Assembly (NCBI RefSeq): GCF_011682055.1
Contig: NZ_JAAQOM010000012.1
Span: 186,001-250,000 of the forward strand
Length of the DNA: 64,000 nt
Source: Telluria antibiotica
Lineage (GTDB): Bacteria; Pseudomonadota; Gammaproteobacteria; Burkholderiales; Burkholderiaceae_D
Reading direction: 5' to 3'
The translations under genes were made by a program, and so were the position numbers. The notes under the pieces were generated by a model that did not search any database, had not been told where the DNA came from, and saw nothing but the letters and a program-made list of their open reading frames with translations. Below are positions 1-7,548 of the stretch, one piece after another. Numbering within the stretch: the first letter of the stretch is position 1; each line of letters begins with the position of its first letter.

Positions 1-1
1 G

Positions 2-2008
2 CGCCACCAGACCGCGGCGCTGGGCCTGCTGGACGGCCGCAGCAAGACCGACGTGCTGCACCGTGCGATCGCCCTGAACAACATCAGCACGCTGTACACG
101 CAGATGGGCGACTACCGCCAGGCGCTCGACTACAACCTGCAGGCGCAGGCGATCGCCGACGCCCAGCACGCGCAAGCCATGCAGGGCATGCTGGCGCAGG
201 GCCGCTGCGACCTGTACGACTCGCTGGGCCAGCCGGAACGTTCCGAACGCGCGTGCCAGCAGGCGCTGTCGCTGGCGCGGCTGGTGGGCGACAAGCAGCT
301 CGAGAAAAGCATGCAGCTCAGGCGCGCCGCAAACGCGTGGAAGGCCGGCCGCTATGCCGACTGCCTGCACCTGGCCGAGGGCGCGCTGGCGCTGCTGCCG
401 GCGCATCCCAGCGCCAGCGACAGTGTCGACGCGCGCGCCAGCATGGGCCTGTGCCATATCGGCCTTGGCGCCGTGCGGCAGGGCGAAGGCGAGGTCCGTG
501 CGGCGCTGGCCGTCTACCGGGCCGGCAAGGACGACCAGTCCGTCATCGACACGCTGGAGCACATGGCGCAAGCGTACGAGCGGGCCGGCCAGTACCGCGA
601 AGCGTATGCCGCCGTGCGCGAACTGGGTAAGCTCAAGGAGGACATGGCCGCGCGCGCGCTCGATCGCGCCACGCTGAAGATCCGCTCCGAGTTCGAGGTC
701 ACCGCGCGCCAGAAGGAGATCGCGGCGCTGCGCGAAAAGACGCAGTTGCAGCAGGCCGAGCTGAAAAACGAGAACCTCGAGCTGGCGCTGGGCATCGTGG
801 TGGCGCTGCTGGTGGCCGTCGTGGGTTTCTTCAAGTTGCGCGACAAGGAACGGTCGCGCCGCCGCGCGCTGCACGAGAACCACAAGAAGTCGCAGTTCGT
901 CGCGGAGGCCGCGCACGACCTGCGCCAGCCGATGCAGGCGATCGGCAACCTGCTCGGCGCGGCCAGCCACGCGCTCGACCGCGGCGACGTCGCCAAGGGC
1001 CGCGAGCTGCTCGACACGACGCAGAAAGCGACGAACGCCATGCGCTCGTCGTTCAACGCGGTGCTGGAATTGTCGCGCCTGGAATGCGGCGCCATCGTCG
1101 CCGAGTACGGCAGCTTCGACCTCGGCGAACTGGTCGCCGAGACGGTGCTGGCGCTGCGCCCGCTCAGCGAGCCGCGCCAGGTGGACATCCGGCTGCGCCT
1201 GCCCGCCGCGGGCTCGCTGGCCGTGCGCAGCGACCGCCAGATGCTGGGCCGGGTGCTCGCCAACCTGCTGTCGAACGCCATCAAGTACAGCGATCCCACG
1301 CGACCCGGCGGGGCGGTCGTCGTCGTGGGCGTCGTGCGGCTGCGCCACCACTGCCGGGTCGACATCGTCGACAACGGCGTCGGCATCCCGGACGCCTTGC
1401 AGAAGCAGGTGTTCAAGCCATTCTTCCAGGTCGCCAATCCGGGACGCGACCGGAACCGCGGCATCGGTCTCGGCCTGTCGATCGTGGCGTCGTCGCTGGC
1501 CCTGCTCGAGCGCCACGCGCTCAAGCTGCGCTCGCGCGCCGGTGTCGGCAGCCGCTTTTCCGTCAGCGTGCCCCGTGCCACCGCGGGCGACGTGGCGGCC
1601 CCGGTGGCGGCGGCCGTCGCGCCCACGGATGCGGCCGACGTCGCGGGCCTGTACGTGCTGTACGTCGAGGACGATGGCCTCGTGCGCCAATCGACGGAGG
1701 TGCTGCTGCGCGAATACCGGGTGCTGTACGAGTCGGTCGAATCGCTGGCCGCGCTGGAAGCGCTGCTGCCTGGCCTCGAACGCATGCCCGACCTCGTGCT
1801 GACGGATTATTCGCTGCCGGGCGGCCGCACGGCGCGCGACGTCGTGCGCATGGTGACGCACGAATTCGACTGGATACTGCCCGTCGTCGTGCTGACCGGC
1901 GAGAGCGCCCGGGTCGCGTTGACGGACGAGCTGGAACACGCGACGGTGCTGCGCAAGCCCGTGTGCGCGGCGGCGCTGCTCGCCACCATCCGTGCCGCAT
2001 GCGGGTAG
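2..2008 (+). CDS. Hybrid sensor histidine kinase with TPR N-terminus (5' partial)
   Basis: The frame is open to the left edge, so the N-terminus is missing; 668 residues are visible. The order is TPR-like helical repeats (motifs such as ALNNISTLYTQMGDYRQAL), a coiled coil, one membrane segment (ALGIVVALLVAVVGFF), then a HisKA domain with the phospho-acceptor His in AEAAHDLRQ (codon near 914). A HATPase domain follows with N-box NLLSNAIKYSD, VDNGVGIP and GIGLGLSI. A C-terminal receiver domain has its acidic pocket in YVEDDG, the acceptor Asp in LTDYSLPGG (codon 1805) and Lys in LRKPV. The architecture fits a membrane-anchored hybrid kinase whose periplasmic or cytoplasmic TPRs sense a protein or peptide. 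The ligand is unknown. The gene ends about 100 bp before the Hcp gene, and no functional link to it is evident. Confidence 0.9.
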   Translation, partial: RHQTAALGLLDGRSKTDVLHRAIALNNISTLYTQMGDYRQALDYNLQAQAIADAQHAQAMQGMLAQGRCDLYDSLGQPERSERACQQALSLARLVGDKQLEKSMQLRRAANAWKAGRYADCLHLAEGALALLPAHPSASDSVDARASMGLCHIGLGAVRQGEGEVRAALAVYRAGKDDQSVIDTLEHMAQAYERAGQYREAYAAVRELGKLKEDMAARALDRATLKIRSEFEVTARQKEIAALREKTQLQQAELKNENLELALGIVVALLVAVVGFFKLRDKERSRRRALHENHKKSQFVAEAAHDLRQPMQAIGNLLGAASHALDRGDVAKGRELLDTTQKATNAMRSSFNAVLELSRLECGAIVAEYGSFDLGELVAETVLALRPLSEPRQVDIRLRLPAAGSLAVRSDRQMLGRVLANLLSNAIKYSDPTRPGGAVVVVGVVRLRHHCRVDIVDNGVGIPDALQKQVFKPFFQVANPGRDRNRGIGLGLSIVASSLALLERHALKLRSRAGVGSRFSVSVPRATAGDVAAPVAAAVAPTDAADVAGLYVLYVEDDGLVRQSTEVLLREYRVLYESVESLAALEALLPGLERMPDLVLTDYSLPGGRTARDVVRMVTHEFDWILPVVVLTGESARVALTDELEHATVLRKPVCAAALLATIRAACG

Positions 2009-2106
2009 CGCCGCCGTTGATCTGCCGGCGGCCGGAGGTTGATCGCCAATAAGTCGCGCCGGACCCGGGTTTGCGACGATGCCCCGTCAACTTCACGGAG
2101 GCGGCG

Positions 2107-2454
2107 ATGGCAATCGACGTATATCTGCAGCTCGACGGCATCCGGGGCGAATCGGCCGACGGCGAGCATCCCGGCCGGATCGAATGCGCTCCGGGCCGGA
2201 CGATCCCGAAGGCGCGGTTCGAATTCTTCCGGGCGGACGGCCAGGGCACGCGCGTCAAGTACTACGAGGTCGAGCTGGACAACGTGGTGATCGGCGACGT
2301 GGCGCAGTCGGTGGCCGCGGGCATCGGCATGCTGGACCACGTCGGCCTGAAATTCTCGCGGGTGAAGTGGCGCTACACCCAGCAGCGCATCGCGGGCGGC
2401 GCGGGCGGCAATACGGCCGGCGGCTGGGACCTGGCCACCAACCGGGTCGCGTGA
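2107..2454 (+). CDS. hcp: Hcp-family type VI secretion tube protein/cargo carrier
   Basis: 115 residues beginning MAIDVYLQLDGIRGES, the typical start of Hcp1-family proteins (PF05638), with the ring-forming beta-barrel pattern (YYEVELDNVVIGDV, HVGLKFSRVKWRYTQQ). The ATG at 2107 follows GGAG at 2097-2100 with six bases between; an in-frame start at 2071 lacks such a site. It is shorter than standard Hcp (about 160 residues). Hcp hexamers form the T6SS inner tube and carry small effectors in their lumen. The gene is one base from an immunity-like gene and just upstream of an amidase gene, so this looks like a dedicated Hcp-plus-cargo unit. No sheath, baseplate or VgrG gene is in the window, so the machine must be encoded elsewhere. 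Confidence 0.85.
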   Translation: MAIDVYLQLDGIRGESADGEHPGRIECAPGRTIPKARFEFFRADGQGTRVKYYEVELDNVVIGDVAQSVAAGIGMLDHVGLKFSRVKWRYTQQRIAGGAGGNTAGGWDLATNRVA

Positions 2455-2455
2455 C

Positions 2456-2887
2456 ATGGACGCCGCATCGAACGTGCGTTCAGCCGCCGCGGCACTGGCC
2501 CTGATGCTGGCGGCATCCTCCGCGACCATGGCGCAGGTGCCGGACGACGAGCATCCGTTCATCATGCCGGGGACGCCGGCCAAGACGGTTCCGGCGCCGT
2601 CGCCGTGGCTCACGGCGGGCGACCTGCTGCGCCGGTTGGAGCAGGGTGACGCCGGTGCCATCCAGTACGTCAAGGGTGTGTATGACGCCACCGAGAGTGG
2701 TCTGTGGTGTTACACGGGGCGCACGCACGTCAAGCTGCGCAAGCAGTCGCCCGAGGCCATGCGCAGGGATGCGACGGCCTACCTGCGCAAGTTGAAGGCC
2801 GCGCAGCGGAAGGAGCGCGCATCGGATCATCTCGTACGCATGTGGCAGGAGCGGTGGCCTTGTCCACCCGATGGCTGCTGCCCTTGA
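2456..2887 (+). CDS. Rap1a/Tai-type T6SS amidase immunity protein
   Basis: 143 residues with a Sec signal peptide (about 1-26, ending TMAQ). The mature part matches the Rap1a/Tai pattern: a TAGDLL motif, YVKGVYDA in the middle, a YLRKL helix and a C-terminal WPCPP. Cysteines are retained in WCYTG and at the C-terminus (PCPPDGCCP). In this family the periplasmic protein binds and blocks a Tae4-type peptidoglycan amidase, protecting the producer and its kin. The start lies one base after the hcp stop, and the amidase gene starts 14 bases after this stop, so all three are probably one transcript. The family call rests on pattern recognition; cognate binding is inferred from gene order. Confidence 0.72.
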   Translation: MDAASNVRSAAAALALMLAASSATMAQVPDDEHPFIMPGTPAKTVPAPSPWLTAGDLLRRLEQGDAGAIQYVKGVYDATESGLWCYTGRTHVKLRKQSPEAMRRDATAYLRKLKAAQRKERASDHLVRMWQERWPCPPDGCCP

Positions 2888-2901
2888 CCCGGGAGGACTT
2901 G

Positions 2902-3384
2902 ATGTTCAGGCCCACACCACCCTATGCGCTGCTGCGCATGCACTTTCCCGATCCGTACAACGTCCCGCCCGAAGAGCTGTGGCGCTGGATCGGACACACG
3001 GGAAAAATACTCGACTCGGACTGGCGCAACACGTGCGCCATCCGCATGAGCCTCGCCCTTCACGGCGCCGGCGTCCACCTCCCGGCCGGCTACCTGAAGA
3101 TCGAAGAGGGCAAGTACCGTGGCAGGTTCATCGAGATCAAGCAGGAGACACTCGCGAACTACCTGTGCACGATCTGGGGCGAACCCGAAAAATTCGGCGC
3201 CGCGCTGCTGCGCGAACGCGTCGGCGACCGGCACGGCGTGATCCGCTTCGTCGGCCTGTGGGGACCGTACGACCCGCAAGGACACATCGACCTGATCTGC
3301 CACGACGCGCACCACCGCCTCGCGTGCGAGGGCGGCCACGTGTACGCGCAGGCCGTCGAATGCTGGTTCTGGGAATGCCCGTGA
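2902..3384 (+). CDS. Tae4-type T6SS peptidoglycan amidase effector
   Basis: 160 residues. The ATG at 2902 follows GGGAGG at 2891-2896. The sequence NTCAIRMSLAL carries the likely nucleophile Cys45, matching the NACAIRMS signature of Tae4 DL-endopeptidases, and GHIDL carries the likely catalytic His128. The fold is an NlpC/P60-like cysteine hydrolase. Tae4 enzymes cleave the gamma-D-glutamyl-mDAP bond in the peptide stems of peptidoglycan after T6SS injection into a rival's periplasm. There is no signal peptide, as expected for T6SS cargo. It is the last gene of the Hcp, immunity, effector unit and is followed convergently, 15 bases later, by the end of a response regulator gene. Confidence 0.85.
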   Translation: MFRPTPPYALLRMHFPDPYNVPPEELWRWIGHTGKILDSDWRNTCAIRMSLALHGAGVHLPAGYLKIEEGKYRGRFIEIKQETLANYLCTIWGEPEKFGAALLRERVGDRHGVIRFVGLWGPYDPQGHIDLICHDAHHRLACEGGHVYAQAVECWFWECP

Positions 3385-3399
3385 AGCCCGCCGTGCCGC

Positions 3400-4083
3400 T
3401 CAGTGGGGCAGCGGCGGGATGATGACGCCGCGGCGCGACACCTCCACCAGCAGCTCGGTGCGGCGCGTGACCTGGAAGATGCGGAACAGCTTCGGCACGT
3501 AATCTTTGCGGATCGTGCCTTCCTCGACCTGCATCTTGTTGGCGATGGTCTTGTTCGGCAAGCCCTGGCACAGGTAGTACAGCACTTCGGCGCAGCGTCC
3601 CGTCACGCCCAGCTCGGCCGCCGGCACGCTGGGCAGCGGCGTGACGGGCGGCGTGTGCATGCCGTCGCGCGCCATCGCCGTCACCGGCACGAAGATACCG
3701 CCCTGGAACACGGTATCCAGCGCGCGCTGGAAGATGCCTTCGTGGTCCGTGTCCTTCGGGATGTAGCCGCAGGCGCCGGCCTGGATGCATTCGAGGACCA
3801 GCGGCCGGTCGGCGCGGGCGGACAGCATGATGGCGCGGGTCTCGAGGTTCTGTTCGCGCAGGTATTTCAACACGTCCAGCCCCGTCTTTTCGGACTTCAG
3901 CGTGAAATCCAGGAAGGCGAGGTCGAAGCGCTTCGTGCCGAGCAGCGCGATCGCGTCGTCGTAGCTGGACGCCTCTTCGATGTGCGCTGCCGGCTGCGCG
4001 ATCCGGATCAGTTCCCGCATGCCGGCGCGCACCAGGCCCTGGTCTTCCAGCACCAGGATCGTCAATTCTGCCGCGTCGCTCAT
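3400..4083 (-). CDS. NarL/LuxR-type response regulator
   Basis: 227 residues. The receiver domain (about 6-125) has its acidic pair in VLEDQG, the phospho-acceptor Asp59 in LAFLDFTL and Lys in YIPKDT. A C-terminal HTH (about 160-215) reads VTGRCAEVLYYLCQGLPNKTIANKMQVEEGTIRKDY, the tetrahelical LuxR fold, although the residues after the recognition helix are atypical (KLFRIFQVTRRTEL). It transcribes away from the HrpB-like gene across a 203-bp shared intergenic region. No kinase gene is adjacent; the hybrid kinase at the left edge, 1.4 kb away, is a possible partner. A role in controlling the secretion genes is plausible from position only. Confidence 0.88.
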   Translation of the reverse strand: MSDAAELTILVLEDQGLVRAGMRELIRIAQPAAHIEEASSYDDAIALLGTKRFDLAFLDFTLKSEKTGLDVLKYLREQNLETRAIMLSARADRPLVLECIQAGACGYIPKDTDHEGIFQRALDTVFQGGIFVPVTAMARDGMHTPPVTPLPSVPAAELGVTGRCAEVLYYLCQGLPNKTIANKMQVEEGTIRKDYVPKLFRIFQVTRRTELLVEVSRRGVIIPPLPH

Positions 4084-4154
4084 CTGTTCTCCGATTTTGT
4101 TACTTGAGAATTGGAAACATTTTTCACAGTACCACAGACTAAATGTTTGCGTCG

Positions 4155-4164
4155 GACAATTGTC
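4155..4164. promoter_or_regulatory. Palindromic site in the regulator/hrpB-like divergent region
   Basis: GACAATTGTC is a perfect 10-bp palindrome midway between the response regulator (start 4083) and the HrpB-like gene (start 4287). A longer imperfect repeat surrounds it: GTCGGA at 4151-4156 is repeated as TCCGAC a short distance downstream. The position suits an operator controlling either divergent gene. The binding protein is unknown. Confidence 0.35.
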
Positions 4165-4286
4165 GGGCGGGGCTATCCGACATTTGCGGGATCGTCAACG
4201 TTCCGTTGTTTTGCGACCATGGGTGCACTGCAGACAGCCAATCCGGCGCTGCTCCCATCGCATGTTGCACGAACGAGGTGACGCCC

Positions 4287-5681
4287 ATGTTTCAGATTTA
4301 TCTCGCGCTGATTTCCGCACAAACCCATGACCAGGCCATGCCGTCCTATGCCCGCGCCATGCAGGACGGGGACTTCGAGGCCGCCCACCGCCACGCGCGT
4401 CGGCTGGGTGGTGACGACGGGATGGCCGACGCGCCGGCGCTGCAGGCGCTGGGCGACGCGGCCCTGTTGCTGGGCTACGAAGAAGACGCAGAAGACCATT
4501 TCCGGCGCGCGCAAAAACTGCAGGAATCGAACGACGCCGTGCGCCTGCTGTCGTGCCGCAACGCGGGCTGGCAGGCGCTGAACATGCACCGCTACAGCGC
4601 CGCGCTGCACTGCTTCGCCCGCATCGTCCAGGACGGCGCCGCGACCGTGCCGCAGAAGGCCGAGGCGGTGCTGGGCGCGGCGCTCGTGCACCACCAGCTG
4701 GGCCAGCAGGCCGCGTGCGACGACGCGCTGCGCCAGGCGCGCGTGCTGGGCGACGCGGCGGAGGACGGCCGCTGGCTGCTGCTGGCCGACCTGCTCGCGC
4801 TCGACTGCGCCGTGCGGCTGGGCGTGCGCTGCGCCGCCGGCCTGCGCGACCACGTGTTCTGGCAGTCGGCCGCCGTGCGCGGCGACCACCGCGCCCAGTG
4901 GCAGCGCTTCGCCGACGCCATGGCCTCCTGCGACGCCCGCCGGCCGGCGCCGGAACTGGCGGCCCGGCGCCATGCGTGCCTGGCCCTGCTGCTGCGCCTG
5001 GCCGACGGCGAGCGCGACGTGATGAGCGTGCTGTATCGTCACAGCGCCAGCGACGTCGCCATGCACGTCGAGATCGCGCTCGCCGCGCTGGCCGGCGAAC
5101 ACGTCGACCTGGCCGAGCAGAGCCTGCAGCGCGGCCGCCACGCCGACCCGCGCGACCGGCGCTGGAGCCTGGACCAGCGCTACTGCCAGGCCAAGATCGC
5201 GATGCTGAAGGGCGACGCCGCCGCGGCATTCAAGGCGTATGCCGCGTACACGGCCGAGGCGCTGCAATGCCTGCGCAGCGAGACCCAGGTCATCAAGCCG
5301 CTGGACGGCATGGCGCTGCCCGCCGCCCAGCCCAGCGACGACATCAGCGCGCGCCTGCCGGCCAAGTACCGCCGCGCGTACCGCTACATCGCCGACCACT
5401 ACCGCAACAACGACCTGTCCACGGGCGAGATCGCGGCCCATATCGGCGTCACGGAACGGGCGCTGCAACTGGCGTTCCGCGAGAACCTCGGCATGTCGCC
5501 GACGGCCGTGCTGCGACGCATGCGGCTCGACGCCGTGCGCGCCGAGCTGCTGGCCGAGGACGGCGCCGGCGACGGCATCCTCAAGACGGCGCACCGGCTC
5601 GGGCTGAAGAGCCGCTCGTCGCTGATCCGCGGCTACCGCAAACAGTTCAACGAAGCGCCGTCGGCCAGCGTCTGCCGCTGA
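4287..5681 (+). CDS. hrpB: HrpB/HrpX-like AraC-family type III secretion regulator
   Basis: 464 residues from the ATG at 4287, preceded by GAGGTG; a longer in-frame start at 4143 has no ribosome site and would run through the putative operator. The N-terminal ~340 residues are helical TPR-like repeats. Residues ~355-464 form a two-HTH AraC domain (STGEIAAHIGVTERALQLAFRENLGMSP, then ILKTAHRLGLKSRSSLIRGYRKQF). Length and layout match HrpB of Ralstonia (about 477 residues) and HrpX of Xanthomonas, which activate type III genes by binding hrpII/PIP boxes. The next gene, 29 bases on, is the SctC secretin, the same pairing as hrpB-hrcC in Ralstonia. Two TTCG-N16-TTCG boxes lie downstream, at 7458 and 11651. 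The family call is strong; the exact orthology is inferred. Confidence 0.78.
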   Translation: MFQIYLALISAQTHDQAMPSYARAMQDGDFEAAHRHARRLGGDDGMADAPALQALGDAALLLGYEEDAEDHFRRAQKLQESNDAVRLLSCRNAGWQALNMHRYSAALHCFARIVQDGAATVPQKAEAVLGAALVHHQLGQQAACDDALRQARVLGDAAEDGRWLLLADLLALDCAVRLGVRCAAGLRDHVFWQSAAVRGDHRAQWQRFADAMASCDARRPAPELAARRHACLALLLRLADGERDVMSVLYRHSASDVAMHVEIALAALAGEHVDLAEQSLQRGRHADPRDRRWSLDQRYCQAKIAMLKGDAAAAFKAYAAYTAEALQCLRSETQVIKPLDGMALPAAQPSDDISARLPAKYRRAYRYIADHYRNNDLSTGEIAAHIGVTERALQLAFRENLGMSPTAVLRRMRLDAVRAELLAEDGAGDGILKTAHRLGLKSRSSLIRGYRKQFNEAPSASVCR

Positions 5682-5710
5682 ACGCCGCCGGTCACCACCA
5701 CAGGAATCCC

Positions 5711-7450
5711 ATGCACAAGTGTTTCCCGTCCGGCGCCGCGCTGCTGGCGCTCTGGCTCGCCTGCGCGCAACCGGCCAGCGCGGCACCCGCCGCGGCCCAC
5801 ACGATCCCCTGGCGCACCGGCAGCATCAAGTACGTTGCCGACCACAAGGAGGTCAAGGAAATCCTGCGCGAGCTGGCCGCGAGCCAGAACGTGATGGCGT
5901 CGATCTCGCCCCAGGTCGAGGGCAACGTCACCGGCAGCTTCGCCGAGTCGCCGCAGCGCTTCCTCGACCACCTGGCCGCGTCGTTCGGCTTCGTCTGGTA
6001 CTACGACGGCACCGTGCTGTACGTGGCCGGCGCCAACGAGGTGAAGAGCGCGTCGATCGGCCTGTCGCACGCCCATCCGGCCGACCTGCGCGCCGCCGTC
6101 ACCCGCCTGCGCATCGCCGATCCGCGCTTCGCCATCGTGTACGACGACCCGACCGACACGGTGCTCGTGTCGGGGCCGCCGCGCTACGTGGAGCTGGTCA
6201 CGGAGCTCGCGCACAAGATCGACGTCGACCACCAGCAGCGGCGCACGCTCGAAGTGCGCGTGTTTCCCCTGCGGTACGCTTGGGCGGCCGACCATCCGCT
6301 GCGCATCGGCGGCCAGCAGGTAACGCTGCCCGGCGTGGCCGGCATCCTGCGCAGCATGTACCAGAAAAACGCCGCCGCGCCGCCGCTGGCGCCGGTGGCA
6401 ACTAGCCTCGTGGCGCGCGTCGCCAGCGCCGCGCCGAAGAACGAGCAGCCGGCCGCGCCGGGCGGCTTCTGGAGCGCCGCGCTGCCCGGCCTGGGCGGCG
6501 CCGACAGCACGCCGCGCAAGCCGCCGCTGCCCGCGGGCGCCGCGACCGAGCCGGCGCCGCCCGCGGGGCAGGGCACCGCCGCGGCCGAGGACGACATGCC
6601 CACGATCCAACCCGACCCGCGTACGAACGCGGTGCTGGTGCGCGACCTGCCGGAAAAAATGGCCGACTACGAACGCCTGATCGCCACGCTCGACACCCGG
6701 CCGCAGGTGCTGGAGATCAGCGCGAGCATCATCGACGTCACCGAGAACGCGCTGGCGCAGCTGGGCGTGGACTGGCGCCTGCACGGCAGCCATCTCGACC
6801 TGGAGACGGGCGCCGGCAACCTGGCGCAGGCGAGCTTCCCCGGCTCCCTGAACCCGTCCGGCTTCGGCACGCCCGGCACCGACAACACGCCCGCCCTGAC
6901 GCCCACCGGCGGCACGCTGACGGCCGTGCTGGGCGGCGCGGGCCGCTACCTGCTGGCCCGCGTCAGTGCGCTGGAGCAGACGAGCGAAGCGCGCATCACG
7001 GCGAGCCCGAAGGTCGCCACCTTGGACCACGTGGAAGCCGTCATGGACAACAAGACGACGTTCTACGTGCCGGTCGCGGGCTATCAATCGGCCGACCTGT
7101 ACAGCGTCTCGGCCGGCACCTCGCTGCGCGTGCTGCCGATGGTGGTGCCGCAGGCCGACGGCGGGATCCGGCTCACGGTCCACATCGAGGACGGGCAGCT
7201 GACGGGCCAGCTCGTCGGCCAGCTCCCGGTCGTGAGCAACAGCGAGATCGACACGGAAGCCCTGATCCGCGACGGCGAAAGCCTCCTGATCGGCGGGTAC
7301 TCGGTCGAGCAGAGCACCACGGGGAACACGGACGTGCCGTTCCTGTCGAAGCTGCCCGTTGTCGGGGCGCTCTTCAAGAACAAGCAGGACCAGAAGCAGA
7401 AATTCCGCCGCCTGTTCCTGCTCACGCCCCGCGTCGTCACGCCCACGTGA
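5711..7450 (+). CDS. sctC: Type III secretion outer-membrane secretin SctC (HrcC/EscC/YscC)
   Basis: 579 residues with a signal peptide (about 1-24, ending ASAAP). The N0/N1 domains show WRTGSIKYVADHKEVKEIL and FGFVWYYDGTVLYV, characteristic of SctC rather than type II GspD or pilus PilQ. The N3 domain is interrupted by a Pro/Ala-rich insert (about 230-295). The secretin barrel follows (ARITASPKVATLD; DGESLLIGGYSVEQ; VPFLSKLPVVGALFKNK near the C-terminus). It forms the outer-membrane ring of the injectisome. It lies 29 bases after the HrpB-like gene and is probably co-transcribed. No other injectisome structural gene (sctJ, N, R-V) is in the window, so the secretin is separated from the rest of the machine or this is the edge of a cluster. 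Confidence 0.9.
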   Translation: MHKCFPSGAALLALWLACAQPASAAPAAAHTIPWRTGSIKYVADHKEVKEILRELAASQNVMASISPQVEGNVTGSFAESPQRFLDHLAASFGFVWYYDGTVLYVAGANEVKSASIGLSHAHPADLRAAVTRLRIADPRFAIVYDDPTDTVLVSGPPRYVELVTELAHKIDVDHQQRRTLEVRVFPLRYAWAADHPLRIGGQQVTLPGVAGILRSMYQKNAAAPPLAPVATSLVARVASAAPKNEQPAAPGGFWSAALPGLGGADSTPRKPPLPAGAATEPAPPAGQGTAAAEDDMPTIQPDPRTNAVLVRDLPEKMADYERLIATLDTRPQVLEISASIIDVTENALAQLGVDWRLHGSHLDLETGAGNLAQASFPGSLNPSGFGTPGTDNTPALTPTGGTLTAVLGGAGRYLLARVSALEQTSEARITASPKVATLDHVEAVMDNKTTFYVPVAGYQSADLYSVSAGTSLRVLPMVVPQADGGIRLTVHIEDGQLTGQLVGQLPVVSNSEIDTEALIRDGESLLIGGYSVEQSTTGNTDVPFLSKLPVVGALFKNKQDQKQKFRRLFLLTPRVVTPT

Positions 7451-7457
7451 CCGGTGC

Positions 7458-7481
7458 TTCGGCGCGGCGGCGACGCCTTCG
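7458..7481 (+). promoter_or_regulatory. hrpII box (TTCG-N16-TTCG) before the candidate effector operon
   Basis: TTCG at 7458-7461 and TTCG at 7478-7481 are separated by exactly 16 bases. This is the hrpII box recognised by Ralstonia HrpB. CGCTAAGCTGG at 7510-7520 begins 29 bases after the box and supplies a -10-like TAAGCT. The next gene starts at 7549. The same arrangement occurs at 11651. Confidence 0.72.
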
Positions 7482-7548
7482 TTTGCCGCGCGAAGGCGCC
7501 GTCCGCGCCCGCTAAGCTGGCCCAACGCACCTTCTCGAGGAGTTCCGC

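Noticed and set aside
3387..3418. Hairpin CCCGCCG...CGGCGGG between the amidase and regulator genes as a terminator
   Set aside because: Loop is 18 bases with no T-run on either strand; too weak to call.
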